This document shows, one piece after another, positions 6,349 through 9,169 of a stretch of DNA of 9,169 nucleotides; position 1 is the first letter of the stretch, and every line of letters begins with the position of its first letter. This DNA comes from an uncultured Lachnobacterium sp. (GTDB taxonomy: Bacteria > Bacillota > Clostridia > Lachnospirales > Lachnospiraceae). A model generated the notes under the pieces. The model was not told the DNA's origin, ran no database searches, and worked only from the letters and a program-made list of their open reading frames with translations. The translations under genes and the position numbers were made by a program. The stretch is taken from positions 1 to 9,169 of the forward strand of contig URLU01000083.1 in NCBI GenBank assembly GCA_900548765.1. The letters run 5' to 3'.

Positions 6349-8133
6349 ATGAAAAAATCTTTGGCAGTGAAGCTGTCCAGTGTATTTTCTGTAATTGTAT
6401 TTATCACCTGCCTTATTCTGGTAGGTACCTGCACAGTTATTTTTAACAGGACAGAAAGTACAATCAAACAAATCCGTTATGATGACATCCTGGATGGATA
6501 CAAAACGGAAATCAAATCCGAGGTACAGGCTGGCATGACAATAGTCGAGTACTACTACAACCAGTTTGAATCGGGAAAGATGAGCGAGGACGAAGCAAAA
6601 ACCGAAGCACTTGAGACTCTGAGAAACTTCAGATATGGTGATGAGGGCGATGGTTACATATGGGTTGATGACACAGACTACAATCTGGTCATGCATCCAA
6701 TCCTGCCAGACCAGGAAGGCACCAACAGATATGAGCTCCAGGATAACAATGGTGTAATGATTATTCAGGAAATCATGAAGGTAGCTAAGGACGGCGGTTA
6801 CAACGAATTCATCTTCACAAAATCGGATGGTGTTACAGAGGCACCTAAGATAGCCTACAGCAAGGAGTTTGAGCCTTGGAGCTGGGTGCTCACCACCGGC
6901 TGTTACACAGACGATATCAATGCCAATATTGATGCAAGTGCCAACACCGTGAAAATCAACAACACATTCAGCACCAGTACACTGATTATGATTGTGGAGA
7001 GTATCCTGCTTATCGTAATCATGATGATTTTATCCATAATCGTAGTTAAGCGTATGGTAAAGGTTCTGGAGGTTGTAAAAGGAAAGCTTGAGGATATATC
7101 ATCAGGAAATCTGACAGAAACACTTAATCCTGAGTTTTCAAATCGTTCAGATGAGCTGGGCGAGATGATAAGGCATACCAACGAGTCAATGGCAAGCTTT
7201 AGGGAAATCATAAAGGGCAGCCTTACTACTTCAAAAGATGTAACGTCTTCAACTGACAGCGTAAAGGGAATCACAGATTCTGCCATGGAGGCAACCACCC
7301 AGATTGCACAGGCAATCGAGGGCGTGGCAAATGAAGCTTCACATCAGGTTGATTCGATAAATGAAATGCTAAGCACAGTTAAGGCAATCCAGAATGGAAC
7401 CGAAGAAATCACCAATGCCGCAGATGGCATAAGCAGCAGCACAGACCGCCTGAGTCAAAATTCAATAAACATGAAAAAGCATATAGAGGCTATGTCACAG
7501 GGAAGCTCACAGATGACAGAAAATGTCACAACTATTGCGGAGCGCGTATCTGAGACCAACCAGACTATAGCCCAGATGTCAGAAATCCTCTCAAGTATTG
7601 AGGAGATTGCATCAGAGACCAACCTTCTTGCACTTAACGCTTCTATAGAGGCAGCAAGAGCTGGTGAAGCAGGCAAGGGATTTGCTGTAGTAGCAGACAG
7701 TATCAAGGGATTGTCAGAGAATACTTCCAAGGAGCTTGAGCGAATCAAGACCATCATCACGGCTCTGGTTGCAGGCTTTGATAAATGTATGAAGTGTATT
7801 GATTTGGTAGTAAACAGTAATCAGACAAACATTGATGATACAAATGAAGTTATCGAATCATTTTCACTTATTGAAAGTGGTATATCAGAGACAAACGACA
7901 TGGTATCAAAGATTTCATCTGTTATCTCTGATACAATAAGCGAGATTGATTCCGTGTCAAATCAGGTAGCAGATATCGAGAAGAGCGCTGAGAGCACAGC
8001 CGCAGCCAGTGAAGAGGTAACAGCCTCTACCCAGGAGCTTGCAGCACTTATGCATTCAGTGGATGATGATATAAGTACATTGTCTAACAGCTCTCATGAC
8101 CTGGTATCTAAGCTTGACAGGTTCTCAGTATAA
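6349..8133 (+). CDS. Methyl-accepting chemotaxis protein with single Cache sensor domain
   Basis: A membrane chemoreceptor of 594 residues that passes ligand binding to CheA/CheW and thus to the flagella. Order: TM1 at about 8-32; an extracellular sensor at about 34-205 with sCache_2-type features (DGYIWVDDTDYNLVMHP, 101-117, and PWSWVLTTGCYTDDI, 176-190); TM2 at about 211-233; HAMP at about 234-288; and a long coiled-coil signalling domain to 594. The conserved hairpin tip is at about 417-450 (IASETNLLALNASIEAARAGEAGKGFAVVAD, split 420-436 and 437-450). There is no C-terminal CheR-docking pentapeptide. A CxxC (Cys480, Cys483) in the returning helix is unusual. CGGAGGG lies 6 bases before the ATG. 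The gene stands alone under a sigma-28 promoter and ends at tandem hairpins. Cache domains of this type often bind small organic acids, but the ligand here is unknown. Confidence 0.95.
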   Translation: MKKSLAVKLSSVFSVIVFITCLILVGTCTVIFNRTESTIKQIRYDDILDGYKTEIKSEVQAGMTIVEYYYNQFESGKMSEDEAKTEALETLRNFRYGDEGDGYIWVDDTDYNLVMHPILPDQEGTNRYELQDNNGVMIIQEIMKVAKDGGYNEFIFTKSDGVTEAPKIAYSKEFEPWSWVLTTGCYTDDINANIDASANTVKINNTFSTSTLIMIVESILLIVIMMILSIIVVKRMVKVLEVVKGKLEDISSGNLTETLNPEFSNRSDELGEMIRHTNESMASFREIIKGSLTTSKDVTSSTDSVKGITDSAMEATTQIAQAIEGVANEASHQVDSINEMLSTVKAIQNGTEEITNAADGISSSTDRLSQNSINMKKHIEAMSQGSSQMTENVTTIAERVSETNQTIAQMSEILSSIEEIASETNLLALNASIEAARAGEAGKGFAVVADSIKGLSENTSKELERIKTIITALVAGFDKCMKCIDLVVNSNQTNIDDTNEVIESFSLIESGISETNDMVSKISSVISDTISEIDSVSNQVADIEKSAESTAAASEEVTASTQELAALMHSVDDDISTLSNSSHDLVSKLDRFSV

Positions 8134-8163
8134 TAAGCTGCGTTTAATGCGTAGAAGCTCAAA

Positions 8164-8188
8164 GAAGCTGTCCAATGTGGGCAGCTTC
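8164..8188 (+). repeat. First hairpin downstream of the chemoreceptor
   Basis: GAAGCTG (8164-8170) pairs with CAGCTTC (8182-8188). A T-G wobble and two G-C pairs continue inward, giving a 10-bp stem with loop AATGT. It starts 30 bases past the stop and precedes the true terminator by 5 bases, with no U-run of its own. It probably protects the mRNA 3' end. Confidence 0.45.
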
Positions 8189-8193
8189 AGACT

Positions 8194-8227
8194 ATAAACA
8201 CCCAGATACTATCTGGGTGTTTATTTT
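8194..8227 (+). terminator. Rho-independent terminator of the chemoreceptor gene
   Basis: A perfect 14-bp stem (8194-8207 with 8211-8224, core ACACCCAGAT/ATCTGGGTGT) with a 3-base loop is followed by TTTTAT. The stem also lies 9 bases past the stop of the convergent exporter gene, so it may act on both strands, though the minus side lacks a strong U-run. Confidence 0.88.
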
Positions 8228-8233
8228 ATAAAA

Positions 8234-9169
8234 CTAAGTGCAGTACCTAAATGTCTTATCCGTAATTATCCTTGCAAATATGAGTCCCAACGGCAGTGCC
8301 AGTATAATAAGCAGGGCTGAAGACAGCCATGATGCCGCAGTGGAAAGCTCCATGATGCCCAGGTTGTAGAATCCCCTGTACAGATACAGTCCAGGTACCA
8401 TAATTACTATAGAAGGAACTGTGATTGATATTCTGGGATAGCCAGCCATGCCCTTTAAGGTAGAGGCAAGAATTCCGGCTATAAATGCACCTATAAAAGC
8501 TGCCACAGCTGGAGGAAAAGCTGCCAAATCTATAAACTCAAGCCTGATTGTGTTTGATACTGCCCCTATAATGCCGGTAGCCATGGCAAGCTTTATGGGG
8601 CTGTTGAACATAAGTGAGAAACCCAGCACACCACAGAAGCTCATCAGGAGACGCAGCAAAACCAACTGCCACAGGAGCAGATTTACAGGCAGAAAAGCCA
8701 CAGGCTTAAGTCCCAGCAGAATTGCCAGAATCCAGGCTGTCATTGTGGCAACCGTTATAATTATAAGTGAATACACAAGCCTCTCTGTACCTGAGCGCAT
8801 GTCAAGCTTTGCCAAATCTATGCCGCTGGTTATAAAAGGAAAACCCGGTATAATAAAAAGCATTGAGCAGATATAGCCCGCCTCATGCTGCAGATTTACA
8901 GAAAAGGCAATTTCCAGTAATTTAAGCAGACCTGTAAAAGTCAGGCAGGCCACGGAAACCGATGCCGTTATACAAAGGAAAAGGGTATAGTGCTTCTGGG
9001 ACAGTCTGCACCTTATGTAATTACCGATTCCAGCTCCCACAAATGCGCAGAGCATCTCTACAACACCACCGCCCAGCAAAAATGTAAAAGCCCCACATGC
9101 CAGAGCTGCCGCTGCTGCCAGTGTATTTGGCGTATACAGTCCATGGATTTTTTCGATATCATCTAACAA
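8234..9169 (-). CDS. Threonine/serine exporter, ThrE family (5' end beyond window)
   Basis: An integral membrane protein of the ThrE family, which exports threonine and serine using the proton gradient. 311 residues are visible. The reading frame is still open at the window edge, so the true N-terminus (roughly 100 residues of the first ThrE/DUF1212 domain) is outside. About ten hydrophobic segments are present. The first domain ends near the IIPGFPFITSGIDLAKLDMR region (104-123), where conserved Pro/Gly and acidic residues are typical of the family. The second domain (ThrE_2/DUF3815) shows AVSNTIRLEF and, near the end, YPRISITVPSIVIMVPG, its characteristic Pro-Gly signature. Both domains appear fused in one chain, unlike the split YjjP/YjjB pair of enterobacteria. 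It converges on the chemoreceptor gene and shares its terminator region. The exact substrate is inferred from the family only. Confidence 0.85.
   Translation of the reverse strand: MLDDIEKIHGLYTPNTLAAAAALACGAFTFLLGGGVVEMLCAFVGAGIGNYIRCRLSQKHYTLFLCITASVSVACLTFTGLLKLLEIAFSVNLQHEAGYICSMLFIIPGFPFITSGIDLAKLDMRSGTERLVYSLIIITVATMTAWILAILLGLKPVAFLPVNLLLWQLVLLRLLMSFCGVLGFSLMFNSPIKLAMATGIIGAVSNTIRLEFIDLAAFPPAVAAFIGAFIAGILASTLKGMAGYPRISITVPSIVIMVPGLYLYRGFYNLGIMELSTAASWLSSALLIILALPLGLIFARIITDKTFRYCT

Overview
The window looks like chromosomal DNA of a low-to-medium GC, motile Bacillota. A gut Lachnospiraceae of the Agathobacter/Roseburia type is the best guess. This rests on GGAGG-type ribosome binding sites, the protein families present, and an exact flagellar sigma-28 promoter in front of a chemotaxis receptor. 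No phage, insertion sequence, CRISPR array, rRNA or tRNA was recognised. The genus is an inference; no database search was possible.

Layout. Positions 8-190 hold a large imperfect palindrome with no convincing gene. Next come two minus-strand genes that may share a transcript: a CPA1-type K+/H+ antiporter with two C-terminal RCK_C-like domains (695-2287), followed by a small two-segment membrane protein of unknown function (236-634). At 2406-4303 two unrecognised genes diverge from a 101-bp gap. The minus-strand one encodes a beta-rich/coiled-coil protein. The plus-strand one encodes a 321-residue protein with 14 cysteines and a Gly/Ser tail. Start-site analysis trims both to the non-overlapping starts 3236 (-) and 3338 (+).

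A 194-bp intergenic region (4304-4497) holds a 13-bp perfect inverted repeat, a small hairpin and a minus-strand terminator. That terminator closes a compact two-gene operon, tcdA-larE (6078 down to 4498). It encodes a tRNA t6A-modifying E1-like enzyme and a PP-loop sulfur transferase, and a TTGACA/TACAAT promoter lies upstream. A 270-bp divergent intergenic region then leads to a methyl-accepting chemotaxis protein (6349-8133) driven by the sigma-28 promoter and closed by tandem hairpins. The right edge cuts a ThrE-type threonine/serine exporter (8234 to the window end, minus strand).

Functionally this is a mosaic of small independent units: ion homeostasis, tRNA/cofactor modification, chemotaxis, amino-acid export and an uncharacterised divergent pair. 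The least explained parts are the Cys-rich protein with its divergent partner, the palindromic element at the left edge, and the orphan larE next to tcdA.
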